A DNA stretch of 31,391 nt from Sphaerosporella brunnea (lineage: Eukaryota > Ascomycota > Pezizomycetes > Pezizales > Pyronemataceae), in assembly GCA_008704415.1 (NCBI GenBank), contig VXIS01000441.1:1-31391 (forward strand), in the 5' to 3' direction. The notes beneath the pieces are model-generated. The model saw only the letters and a program-made list of their open reading frames with translations. It was not told the origin of the DNA and searched no databases. A program made the position numbers and the translations under genes. Numbering within the stretch: position 1 is the stretch's first letter; each line of letters starts with the position of its first letter. Shown in pieces: positions 9,346 through 18,697 of the stretch.

Positions 9346-10818
9346 AACGAAAGTGCTATCAAGAACCGGTACTCATTACCCTTAATCCAGGAATCACTGA
9401 TGCAGCTCTCTAAGGCGAAGTACTTCACAACGCTGGACATGCGAGGAGCCTATCACCTGGTCCACATGGCCGAAGGTGAAGAATGGAAGACCGCCTCCAG
9501 GACCCGCTATGGGCTCTTTGAATCCCTGGTCATGCCTTTTGGACTCACAAATGCTCCCGCCGACTTCCAAGCCTTCATCAACGACGTGCTTCGACCATTC
9601 CTCAACCGTTTTTGTACAGCCTAACTTTACGACATCTTGATCTATTCGGAGACCATTGAAGAACACCGCGAGCATGTCAAGCAGATTCTCGATGCCCTCA
9701 GCAAGGCTGGGCTCCACCTCAAGCCGGAGAAGTGCAAGTTCCATCAGACAGAAGTCAAGTACCTGGGCTTAATGGTTGGACGCAATGGCATCAAGATGGA
9801 CCCCAGCAAGGTCCAAACAATTACAGAATGGGAAACATCATCCAACCTTAAGGACGTCCAGGAATTCCTGGGATTTTCGAACTTCTATCCGCGGTTCATT
9901 CGCGACTATTCAAAGGTGGTTGCTCCGCTCACCTCGCTGACCAAGAAAGACAATGGCAAGCCCGTGCTCTTCATTTGGCATACTGCACAGCAAAACGCTC
10001 TCAAAACGGCTTACACAACAGCCCCGATCCTCCACCACTTCAATTATGATCGTGAAATCATCGTCGAAACCGATGCATCCGACTATGTCTCGGCCGGTGT
10101 TCTCTCCCAGTACGACGATGATGAGATCCTTCACCCCGTCGCCTTCTTTTCCAAGAAACACTCACCCACCGAATGCAACTATGAAATTTACGACAAGGAG
10201 TTGATGGCTATTGTTCGGAGCTTCGAAGAATAGCGCCCCCACCTTGAAGGTTCCGCGTTCCCGGTCCAGGTTCTCACTGATCAGAAGAACTTGGAATATT
10301 TCATGACTACAAAACTCCTCAACCGTCGCCAGGCCCGCTGGTCTGAATTCCTGTCTCGCTTCAACTTCAAAATAGTCTATCGACCTGGTGTTGCTGGTGG
10401 GAAACCCGACGCTCTCACTAGGAGGTCCGGAGACCTCCCTAAAGAGGGGGATGAACGACTTTTGGGCAACCAACAGTCAGTTCTCAAACCACAGAACCTG
10501 CCCAACAACCTACGTTTGTTAGCGGAAAACCCGCCCAGCATTGGACGGTTCTTCCTTGAAACTCTGTTCGACGAAAGCTATGAGGCTGATTCTTTCCTGC
10601 GACGAGTCCTGGAAATGCTGGCGAAAGGCACCCGAATCTCTAGAGACATCTCACTCGCCGACTGTTCTCAGCACCAAGGAAGGCTAAGATACCGTGGATG
10701 CTTCTACGTCCCCGACTATACCCGACTTCGGCTTCGACTGATCCAAGACCACCACGACCCTTTTACCATGGGACACCCTGGATGCGCAAATGAAGTACTC
10801 CCAAGCTTGATACACTGA
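9247..10818 (+). pseudogene. Element C reverse transcriptase, RNase H and integrase zinc-finger start
   Basis: The RT fingers and palm read [34 protein letters not shown], then [18 protein letters not shown]. The catalytic YLDD box is destroyed: positions 9622-9633 read stop-Leu-Tyr-Asp. [17 protein letters not shown] near 9862-9912 is the connection. RNase H has VETDASDY (first Asp, near 10056-10080), YDKELMAI (Glu, 10189-10212) and LTDQKNLEYF (Asp, near 10276). A stop at 10231-10233 lies within RNase H. The ORF ends with the first zinc-finger histidines (DHHDPFTMGHPG near 10747-10785) and stop 10816-10818. The rest of the integrase finger and the whole core are missing. Confidence 0.9.
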
Positions 10819-10839
10819 GGCTGCCGGTCGGTCATGAGC

Positions 10840-11319
10840 CCCCGCCCCCGTGATCAAGGAGAACAACCTTGTCTGGCTGGACTCTAGCAATTTGCCCACC
10901 GAACGGCCCTCCAGAAAGCTCGAAAACAAGCACCTGGACCCATACCGTGTGGTTCGAGCCGTTGGCACCCATACCTACAGGTTGGACATCCCCGACACCA
11001 TGAAGAACCATCGCACGTTGCCGGCTCGCTCCTAAACTCGGCATCCTCCGACATACTCCCTGGACAGATCATTCCGCCTTCTCTCCCAGTCGTTGTCGAT
11101 GGCGAAGAAGAATGATCCGTCGATGCGCTTCTGGACTCACGCCTGGTACGAGGACGCCTCAGGTATCTGGTGAAGTGGACCGGCTACGACCAACTGGAAT
11201 GGGAAGCAGCAGAAGGAATCAACGCCCTTGAAGCCATCGACCGCTTCCATGAGTTGTACCCGCAAAATCCTGGACAACTACCAGACGACAGCCGAAGCTT
11301 CGTCAGAGCTCAGCCATAG
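10840..11319 (+). pseudogene. Element C integrase C-terminal region and chromodomain
   Basis: VIKENNLVWLDSSNLPTERP (10847 on) and LDPYRVVRAVGTHTYRLDIP (near 10936-10995) are the integrase GPY/F-type tail; a stop follows at 11033-11035. In another frame the chromodomain runs from about 11092 to 11319: VVDGEEE, stop 11113-11115, DALLDSRLVRGRLRYLVKWTG, YDQLEWE, and RFHELYPQNPGQLPDD near the end. Chromodomains at this position are thought to guide integration to marked chromatin. The jump from the zinc-finger start at 10785 to this tail shows an internal deletion of the catalytic core. Confidence 0.85.
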
Positions 11320-11330
11320 GAGGGGGATAC
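11318..11330 (+). promoter_or_regulatory. Polypurine tract of element C
   Basis: AGGAGGGGGATAC sits directly before the 3' LTR (TGTCAC at 11331), the position where plus-strand DNA synthesis is primed in LTR retrotransposons. Elements A (2484-2497) and B (15361-15376) have matching purine-rich tracts ending in ATAC before their LTRs. Confidence 0.85.
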
Positions 11331-11603
11331 TGTCACGGCGCCAGGTGAAGCGGTGGCTCAACGCTAGGGTTAGGGTGTTACGTGACGCGGCGCACCGCGG
11401 TCACGTGACGGGAAAGTATATATAGCGAGGTTTCATTTGTTTTTGTTTCTTTTCTTCTTTTGTTCTTTACAGAACGTCTTGTATGTTAGGGAATCTACCA
11501 ACCTTGAACCACCTCTGCGAGTCTCGCCCTGCCTAACACCCGCCTCCTGTCCTTGCCTGCAACGCTACGTACCTAGAACGTCCCCCGTGCCTGTCTCATT
11601 ACA
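11331..11603 (+). repeat. 3' LTR of element C
   Basis: Runs from TGTCACGGCGCC to CATTACA. GTCACGTGAC at 11400-11409 lies upstream of the TATATATAG box near 11416-11425. The first E-box palindrome, intact in the 5' LTR, reads TTACGTGACG here. The T-rich tract and the CCACCTCTGCGAGTCTCGCC block match the 5' LTR. Confidence 0.92.
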
Positions 11604-11608
11604 TTAAC
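11604..11608. repeat. Target site duplication of element C, right copy (TTAAC)
   Basis: Identical to 6804-6808. Element B sequence resumes from here on. Confidence 0.93.
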
Positions 11609-12060
11609 CCCCTCGCTGGATAGCTGCCGACGCTCGCTGCGTCCGCGCTACAGAAGCGTCGTTCGTGGGTACGTGTTTCCTTTCCGATAGTAATACCAAG
11701 ATTCAAACTCACGCCCTGATTGATTGTGGACCTTCCAGTTTTGCTTTCATTTACGAAGAATTTGCCCTGCAACATCTCTTTCCCCAGTATGCAAGAAGCG
11801 TTCCGCGTGCCCTCAAGGTGATAGACCGTAGATCTATCTCGTCAGGAGACATCAGCTACGTTGTTAAGCTGAAGATGTCAGTTGTCAGCCACCATGAAAC
11901 CTTGCCCACCGTTGTTACAAAACCTGGCCCTACACTGTTGTCCTTGGCATTCCCTGGTTGAGGCACCGTGCCTGTATCTGTCCGCTTGGCCTCAAACAAC
12001 ATCTCCTTTGACTGCGCTCGTTGCCCCGCCCATTGTGTAGCAAATAAGCCAACAACCGTG
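11609..12060 (+). pseudogene. Element B gag end and protease relic
   Basis: Downstream of element C the B sequence resumes. In 11665-11961 the frame contains KIQTHALIDCGPSSFAFIYEEFALQH, a retropepsin-like active site with DCG as in element C, then RALKVIDRRSISSGDIS and VVTKPGPTLLSLAFPG, the degenerate counterpart of the element C segment YPIVLGIPWL. A stop at 11959-11961 follows. CCTCAAACAACATCTCCTTT (11990 on) is shared with the fragment at 28366, which shows that fragment belongs to a close relative. Confidence 0.8.
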
Positions 12061-12179
12061 AAATGAAAGTACTCACTCCCCTACTCGGCCCATGGACATT
12101 GCAATTAGTCTCAGCTGCCTCCTTCCAGTGTCCTTATCACAAACAAGAAGCAATGATATGGCCAGCTCTAGCTTTTCTT

Positions 12180-13620
12180 GCTGTCATTGTATGAAATCAG
12201 GAAGGCGTTGAAATAGAACGTAATCGACAAAGGGAACCGAAATTCACTGGTCCCTGAGCAATATCATGAGTTCCTACCCCTCTTTTTAGAAGCCGTAGCC
12301 AACCACCTGCCTCCTCACCGGCCCTCCAACCACAAGATACCAAACCTCCTTTCGGCCCACTATATTTGCTGTCTTGTCCGGTGCTCAAAGCTCTCAAGGC
12401 ATGGTTAGATGAAAACCATTCAAATGGTTCATTAGAGCCTCTTTCTCTGCCGCCGATGCTCGAATCCTTTTGGTCAAGAGGGGGATGGATCCTTACGCCG
12501 GGTTTTCAACTACCGGGGGCTCAATGGGGGAACTGTGAATAATGGGTATCCACCTCCGTCAGTACGATAGACACTGATGAGGCTCTCCGAAGCGCCGCTG
12601 GTTTATCAAGTTGGACGTCCAACGAGCTTACAACCTGATGCGAATGGCAGAGGGTGAGAAGTGCGTCTGGGCCTTCAGGACCCGATACAGGTTATTCGAA
12701 TCCCAATAGATGCCGTTTGGCCACACTAACGTGCCTGCTGACTTTCAGCACTTTGTTGATGATACTGTCTCTCCATTTCTGGACGCTTTGCCTCTGCCTA
12801 CTTGGACGACATCTTGGTCTGTAAGAACACCCTTGAAGAGCACCACCACCACATCAAACAGATACTTTGTCGGCTTTTGGAAACCGCCTGCACATCAAGA
12901 CGGAGAAGTGCGAGTTGTACCAACGGGAGGTCAAGTAACTTGGACTGATTATCTGTGTCGATGGCATACAAATAGAGCCGGACAGAGTCAAAGCAGTATG
13001 AGCTTGGCCAACCAAAGGATGTGAAAACCTTCCTTCAATTTGCCAACTTCTACCGCCGATTCATATGCTCCTACTCGCAAGTAGTGTGGCCTGTTCACTC
13101 GTCACACTCAGAAAGACGTACCAGTTCAATAGATCAAGACCGAACAGGAAGCTTTTGACACCCTTAAGGCATGCTTCACCACTGCTCCACGTCTCCACTG
13201 TTCCAACCACAACCGCAACGCCATCGTTTCAAAGGACTCCTACGACCACGTCTCCACTGGCATCCTGTCGTAATACAACGACAACGGTGTCCGCTACCCC
13301 ATAAGATACTTCTACAAGAAACATTCCTCGGCAGAATGCAACTACGAGATTTACAATAAAGAATTGATGGCTACCGTCCGCGCCTTTCAGGAGTGGTAGG
13401 CAGAACTCCAATCAGTGCAAAATCCAATCCAGGTACTGACCGACCACAACAACTTCGAACTATGTGTCTACTACCAAGCTCCACAATTAAGATGAAGCCT
13501 GTTGGTCCCAGTTCTTGTCGCAGTTCAACTTCAACGTTGACTACCTTCATTGGAGATCTGGAGGAAAGCCGGACTGACTGACTCGCAGGTCAGCAGATCT
13601 ACCTAATCAGGGAGATGAGC
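12180..13620 (+). pseudogene. Element B reverse transcriptase and RNase H relic
   Basis: Pieces lie in several frames. EQYHEFLPLFLEAVANHLPPHRP (near 12260-12325) is the RT lead-in; VFNYRGLNGGTVNNGYPPP (near 12505-12560) and ALYRF-type palm fragments follow; MPFGHTNVPADFQHF is at 12710. The catalytic box is intact as YLDDILVC (12799-12822). VKTFLQFANFYRRFICSYSQVV is near 13022-13090. RNase H ends with [19 protein letters not shown] (near 13321-13380), a stop at 13397-13399, and VLTDHNN (near 13433). At least five frameshifts and many stops are present, more than in element C, consistent with B being older. Confidence 0.82.
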
Positions 13621-13662
13621 GCACGACTGAAAATTTTTCTTTTGTTATAAAGCCGCACCAGA

Positions 13663-14960
13663 TTGTCCACTAACTTACCCATGGCCCTCGTGTGCCTCCT
13701 CTTCAGCCATCCCAACCCCACCCCTGATGCCGCAGAACCGGCTGCCGGCCCTGCGCCACGACCTCCAAAGGACAATGCAGTGAGACTTGCCCTCCTGTTC
13801 CGAGAAGCTTCTAATGCAGACTTGTTCATCTCTCAGGTTTTTCAAATGCTCGCCTTGGAGTCCTCCATAGCCAACGCATCACGCTGGCAGAATGCGATGA
13901 GGAAGAAGTTTCACTCGCCTATAGAGGTAAGCTTTACATGCCCGAATATGAACCCCTTCGAGTGCATTTGATGAAACAGCACCACGCTGGCCCCGTTTAG
14001 GGCTGCCCAGATAGTTTCAAAACCCTTGACTTTTTTTGCCGCACGTACCACTAGCCGAAGATGCGTCTTAACATGGAACGGTACGTCCGCAACTGGCAAG
14101 TCTGTTAATACTTCTGAATAGTCCGTCACGCACCCTGCAGCATTTCGCGAGATGGAACGGTATGTTTGCAACTACAAAGTCTGTCAACGCTGCCGAACAG
14201 GCCGTAATGCACCCCACAGCATTCTGCGACCCGTCTTATTCCCAAAATGCTACTGCCAGGACATATCCATGGACTTCGTTACTGGACTCCCATGGTCACA
14301 AGGCGGCGATGCTATTCACGTTGTGGTTGATCGCTATACAAAGGAGTAACCCCTGATCCCTTGCCAGACAAATGTCGATGCAGGGGGATTTGTTGACATT
14401 TACGTCCAGTACTTATTCCGCCTTCACGGGTGGCAGTTCACCCTAGTCTCGGACTGCGGACCACAGTCCGCATCGGAATTCTGGAAAAGCCTTTGTGAAA
14501 GGTTTAAAATCGAACATCACCTGTCAACCGCTTTCCACCCGCAGACTGATAGACACACTAAAGTGATCAACACGGTTATGCAGCAGTGTTGGGGGCCTAG
14601 GTCAACTATCTTTATGACAACTGGGCCGATTGGCTGGTGTTCGCCGAATTTGTGACCAACAACCATGCATTGGAAGCTCACGGTGCTTCGCCGTTCTTCG
14701 CCAACAAGGTATTTGACCACCTGCTACCAGTTTGACTTGTTCCCTGGTGCTCCAAACAAGGTTGATGACCCAAGACCCTTGACCACTGCCAGCACCTTAT
14801 TAAAGATCCACTGGCACCTTCGTAAGAAACTTCTGGGGGCCCAGAGGAGGTTTCAAGAGAAGGCCAACGAGCAGCGCATACCGGCTTCCGACAATCAGGT
14901 GAAAGACACGGTCTGGCTTGATTCCCACAATTTGATGACTCGGCGTCCAGCCAGTTAGCT
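13663..14960 (+). pseudogene. Element B integrase relic
   Basis: 13663-13971 is the linker and start of the integrase region (LALLFREASNADLFISQVFQML, parallel to REAYNADPFPSDILHML in element A). The zinc-finger Cys pair is CQRC near 14188-14199 in 14152-14349. The core reads DISMDFVTGLPWSQGGDAIHVVVDRYTKE with the first catalytic Asp, then a stop at 14347-14349. In the same frame LVSDCGPQSASEFWKSLC carries the second Asp (near 14452). The third position, normally GQTER, is RHTKV, so Glu is Lys (AAA 14560-14562). 14665-14958 is the C-terminal region (FDLFPGAPNKVDDP, RIPASDNQVKDTVWL). A short repeat of RWNGTVR-like sequence occurs around 14073-14170, where ATGGAACGGTA appears twice. Confidence 0.82.
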
Positions 14961-15139
14961 TGACAATAAATGCTATGGTCCTATTTGAGGTTACCGAGAA
15001 GATCTCGGCATACGCCAACCTTCTCTCGCTCCATGAAAACATGCACGCTCACCCCGTCTTCCATGTCTCCCTCCGGGATCTGATACAAGATGATCATTAT
15101 CTAGGGCAATGACAGTACCCGCGACCCCCAGGATCGATC

Positions 15140-15343
15140 AAGTACAAGCAGGAGTGGTTTGTCAATCAGATACTGGACTCGCCACTGCACAGACGGTGGC
15201 GTAGACTCCAGTAGTTGATCAAGTAGACCAGCTATGATCAGCCGAAGTGGTAATTAGCGGAGCTTGTGAACAGTTTGGAAGCTCTCAATTGCTTCAATGA
15301 GTCCTATCCAGACAGGCTGGGGCCTCTGCCAGACGATGAATGA
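15140..15343 (+). pseudogene. Element B chromodomain relic
   Basis: One frame reads KYKQEWFVNQILDSPLHRRW, then LQ-stop-LIK-stop-TSYDQPKW and LVNSLEALNCFNESYPDRLG, ending PLPDDE and TGA at 15341-15343. It aligns residue for residue with the chromodomains of A and C (YLVKWTGYDQPKWEP). The W of VKW and the first W of the WEP box have become stops. Confidence 0.85.
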
Positions 15344-15376
15344 GCTTCGCTGGAGCTCAGCGGTGGGGGGGAATAC

Positions 15377-15712
15377 TCCCACCGCGCGAGGTTGGACTAA
15401 GGTTGTTGAGCCTTGCTGTTGAGGCTCCGCACTGCGGCTCTGACAATGTTATGTTTGGCTCCCATGTAGCGCTGCGGCTCACGGTCATGTGGGGCTTATA
15501 AGGGGCCTTGTTTTCCGCTTTGTTGCCTGTTTTCCTTTCTTCTTTGCTGAACCTTCGTATGTGAATATAGGTACTCTGGTTTAAATCTGAGGCTCGCATC
15601 CTGTGCTTCGTGCCTCTCATCACTTCCGAACCTCGTCTTGCCCCCCTTGTTCGTGAACATGTGTGTTATTACTTTGTGCCCCTCCAGTCTTATTCCAACC
15701 CTCGCTGTCCCA
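15377..15712 (+). repeat. 3' LTR of element B
   Basis: Begins after a purine tract (GGTGGGGGGGAATAC) and shares GTTGGACTAAGG, TATGTTTGGCTCCCA, GGGCTTATAAGGGGCC and CGCTTTGTTGCCTG with 5443-5697. The E-box of the 5' copy (CACGTGG) is CATGTGG here. It carries about 80 bp more than the 5' LTR. The right end is set where Tigger-like coding resumes. Confidence 0.75.
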
Positions 15713-15717
15713 ACCGA

Positions 15718-15921
15718 ATTTCCATGCTGGGAATGAACCATCCACTGGATGGTTCCATCAGCAGGAAGCCTTTTCTTAAAATCATTTCCAAAAAAGATCT
15801 TCTAATTGTGGACCAGCACCGTGAGTTAAACCTGAGCCTGGAAAGCCATGGTGACATTGATCCTGACAACGACGCTGCCATGGCTGGTAAATTTGTTGTG
15901 CTAGATGAACAACATCAATGA
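15718..15921 (+). pseudogene. Tigger-like transposase relic, C-terminal tail
   Basis: After the end of element B the reading resumes with MLGMNHPLDGS (from 15724), which resembles the CGISNALDGSED-type tail that follows the AxxWxxI segment in Tigger transposases. The open frame then continues to a TGA at 15919-15921. The tail is acidic (HGDIDPDND). Its position immediately right of the B 3' LTR and its family resemblance make it the other half of the transposase at 4602-5442. The 570 bp between its stop and the right inverted end hold no recognised gene. Confidence 0.65.
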
Positions 15922-16489
15922 CTCTTTTATCCACTTTAGCCACATGCCTCTCTTCTCTTCCATCCTCCACACCCTCTTCCTCTTGCTTCTTCTCCGCCAT
16001 CCCGCAAACCACATAACATAAACCCTGTATTGAATGTTCCAGCAAAGGCGTATGCTTGGGGTGAGCCCTCAAAGGGGCTTCTGTAAGGGATAAAACAGTT
16101 ATTGCCAGCCGCACTACCTTTCCCCTGACGATGATCTGTGGGATTTTCCAGTCTCTCCCCCGCATCCGGCCATATTTCAACACCTGAATCATCTGTCAGC
16201 TTTTGGTAGACTCAGCAGGCATGGAAAAAATAGAGTTGTCAAATTTACAGCGCTGTCTTCGCAGTCAACTAAACCCCGTTTGTTACATGGGTGGCCTATT
16301 TTTCCGCAGCACGGGTGGTACCTGGAGTGCCGGTGAGGGTAGCCATTATTGTGTCGTTTAGTGATTCTTGATATATGGCGCCAGCGCAGAGCCGTTTCCA
16401 CCTTGTCTCCAGCATGTTCAGCGCATTGACTTCTTTTTGGCTTTTCATGTCGCATCTTTCCACTCCGGCTCACATGAAAACACTTCCTG
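15922..16489. other. Non-coding 3' part of the Tigger element
   Basis: Lies between the transposase stop and the right inverted end. Pyrimidine-rich stretches (15950-15990) and short open frames are present but none shows a motif. Confidence 0.5.
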
Positions 16490-16567
16490 TCCAGCTTCAC
16501 TCTCCACTGAACAGTCAGCGTCAGTATACTTCAGCGCTGGGAAAATTGCATTATTCCTGGGATAATA

Positions 16568-16735
16568 CGGAATCGTGATCATCTTAATTATTATCATTAT
16601 TACAATCATCAAAATTATCACAATCATTGCAATTATTGTGATCATCTGCATGATCACAATCATTACAATCATTACCACCATCAGCATTATCATGGTCATT
16701 ACAATCATTACAATCTTTGGAATCATTAACGTGGA
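16568..16735 (+). repeat. 9-bp minisatellite array 2
   Basis: Continuation of array 1 on the right side of the Tigger element, same unit (ATYASAATY) and orientation, from the right-hand TA duplication to about GGAATCATTAACG. Confidence 0.88.
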
Positions 16736-17039
16736 TCACTAGAATCAGAGTTATCCGCGCGAATCAAAACACCTCTAAGCACAAAAAAGGAAAAAAAAGT
16801 GTGTCCATGGGACATTGTTAAAGCCCATATTGCACCAACAACCCGGTCGCAACCTATTTGCAACCGCGCAGCCCACCGCCAATATTCCTATAGTCGGGGA
16901 ACAGAGTGCTATTACCAGGTAAAATCCTTACAATCGTTACGCGAAGGCCTTCAAGGGGCTCGATTATGGTAACTATCAGACGGTATGTCCAGCGTCTGAA
17001 GTATGTGAGGTTTAGAAGGTATCTTTGAACCACAGAATG
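16736..17039. other. Unassigned sequence between array 2 and the pogo relic
   Basis: No gene or repeat recognised. An A-rich run lies at 16781-16800. It may contain the decayed left end and N-terminal coding of the pogo element, whose inverted repeats I could not find. Confidence 0.4.
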
Positions 17040-18697
17040 AACGCAAGGCGGTGAACGCAAGAGGAACACTGCATGGTACAAATGTTCTCTCGTATGGCCG
17101 AAAAGACAATTGTAAGGTGATTGGAGAGGCTAGATAAACTGGAGTTTCCAGCATGCACTGATAATCTAATGGGGTTGGTAGTGGTGATGGCCAATGATCC
17201 TAAAAATTGACAGGTAAAAATGAACAAGGATCACAGCAACATTATTGGGAAGAACTTGATAACACCTTTCACTGATAGTTTCGATTTCGTTACGGCAAAG
17301 GTCACCAGTCGGCTTGATCATCAACAAGCACTAGCTTCAGATTCAGGCATGATTCAAATACACGTTTACTCGCTCGGCAAGCTCATAAAACATGAGAAGT
17401 TTGAACTCAACACTGTTTGCAATGTCGATAAAAAGGGTTTTGTTTGAGTGTTGCAAAGCGAACCGAGGTCATCACCGAGCAAGGCAAAAAGAATGCGCGT
17501 TGGAAGCAAGACGGAAGCGAGCATTCATCACAGCATTAAACAGGGTGTCGGCACATGACTTTCTCTGCCATGCATTTCTTATTGCTCAGCAAGCAGTATA
17601 AGGATTTTACTGGTGTAAAAATGTGCATAAGGATGATGAGAATGATTGGAGTGTCACAGAATGGGTGGACAGACAACAAACGGGCGATGCACTGGCTGAC
17701 GAATGTGTACAACCCTGTAAGAATGGTACGTTGCCCTGATGAGCAGCGGCTCGTCATGCTCAACGGAAACATATGGCATGTCGATTACTCTTTGCTCAAA
17801 TACTGTGAACACAACAGAATTATGGCTTTTTGCCTTACGGCTCATTTGACTCATCCAGTATAACCGCTCAATGTTAGCCTGTTTAGTCAGCTGCGATCAC
17901 AGTAGTAGAAGGCCGTTAAAGACTATTGACTTTCCACCTCCTTACGTAGGAACAGTAATGCCTTCTTCCTGATATTCAAAGCCAACCGTGCGAAGTCATA
18001 TATCTTTAAAACTGCCACCTGCAGGTTCAAGTCTATAGGGATTGTACCTCTCGACGCTCGCATCGTTCTTTCTAAACTAGGCAATGCTGGGGCCACCAGT
18101 CGCGCCGCCGCCAGAAACAAGATGATGTTAGACAATTACTTTCGTCTTGACTGAAAACCTTACACCACGTTTGACCTACGCTAGCAGACAAATCAAGCCC
18201 TTTAGTTTGTTGAAATGGCCACTAAAAGGGAGATCTGTAGCCGGATTCCTGCCTTGTTCTACAATGCGATGTAGTCCCCAGACCAGACAGACATTGTCAA
18301 CCACCAAATGCGTCAGCTACCAGAGTGCATGTGCAATGTTCGTATTTCTAAAAAAGACATGCCACAGTCATGTATGGTGAAGCGTGGTAGGATTCTAAGC
18401 GCTACAGAGAATGTTGGGCAGATTAAGAAAAGCCAGGTGAATGTGGAGGCAAAGAAGACTTGGAAGCAAGCCCGTGAAGACGTGGGCGTAGGGAAAACGC
18501 TGGTGGCAGACCAAAGATTAGCTGACAAGGCGGCAACAGCAGCAGTAGCGGCAGCAGAAGTGGATAAAAGCAAAAGAAAGATAGTCACACCCTGCAGTGC
18601 CCGTGGAAGGGTTAGATTTGAAGGTTTACCCGCGACGACTCCCAATCCTGCAAGTCCCAAACCTGTTATCTGGATATCACTTGAGTATGAGCAGTGA
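17040..18697 (+). pseudogene. pogo-type DDE_1 transposase relic
   Basis: The CENP-B/Tc5-like DNA-binding part is visible as RLDKLEFPACTDNLMGL (near 17131-17180) and IGKNLITPF. SRLDHQQALASDS and NVDKKGF (first catalytic Asp, near 17423) follow. A frame change then gives VITEQGKKNARWKQDGS (near 17470-17520). SQNGWTDNKRAMHWLTNVYNP lies at 17657-17719. The second catalytic segment, usually LxxDGHxSH, is LVMLNGNIWHV: Asp is Asn (AAC 17762-17764). CLTAHLTHPV-stop-PLNVSLFSQL replaces CLPAHTTHxxQPLDVGVF, so the third Asp is Asn too (AAT 17870-17872). The C-terminal part reads FKSIGIVPLDARIVLSKL (near 18029-18084), and 18308-18697 is a Lys-rich tail (KTWKQAREDVGV). At least three stops or frameshifts. 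Confidence 0.82.

Larger units (their letters stand above)
6809..11603 (+). mobile_element. Ty3/gypsy chromovirus C, complete ends, decayed interior
   Basis: Both LTRs (6809-7095 and 11331-11603), a perfect 5-bp target duplication (TTAAC) and the order gag, protease, RT, RNase H, integrase remnant and chromodomain identify one insertion of 4,795 bp. The LTRs agree at roughly nine bases in ten by eye plus a ~15-bp indel, so it is not recent. It lacks the integrase core and has several stops and frameshifts. It lies in the gag gene of element B in the same orientation. Confidence 0.94.
5443..15712 (+). mobile_element. Ty3/gypsy chromovirus B, interrupted by element C
   Basis: A full-length but decayed LTR retrotransposon: 5' LTR, gag, protease, RT, RNase H, integrase, chromodomain, polypurine tract (15361-15372) and 3' LTR. 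Element C (6809-11603) splits it inside gag. The flanks read ACCTG (5438-5442) on the left and ACCGA (15713-15717) on the right, which could be an eroded 5-bp target duplication but is not proof. It sits inside the Tigger transposase. Without C its length is about 5.5 kb, normal for the group. Confidence 0.85.
4169..16567 (+). mobile_element. Tigger-type (pogo superfamily) DNA transposon carrying nested insertions
   Basis: The ends are inverted copies: 4171-4244 (starting TTATCTCCCTGATAATGC) and 16490-16565 (reading TTATCCCAGGAATAATGC on the minus strand). They are similar over about 75 bp, including GTTCAGTGGAAAGTGAAGCT. TA flanks both ends (4169-4170, 16566-16567), as expected for this superfamily, and both flanks are 9-bp minisatellite in the same orientation. 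Removing element B (5443 to about 15712) leaves a transposon of roughly 2.1 kb, a plausible size. The transposase is split into 4602-5442 and about 15718-15921. Confidence 0.82.

Noticed and set aside
5438..15717. ACCTG / ACCGA as target duplication of element B
   Set aside because: Only three of five bases agree and the right LTR end is uncertain, so I mention it but do not annotate it.
15610..15921. Single 103-residue gene starting in the B 3' LTR
   Set aside because: The first part is LTR sequence; only the part from about 15718 resembles coding, and it fits the Tigger C-terminus better.
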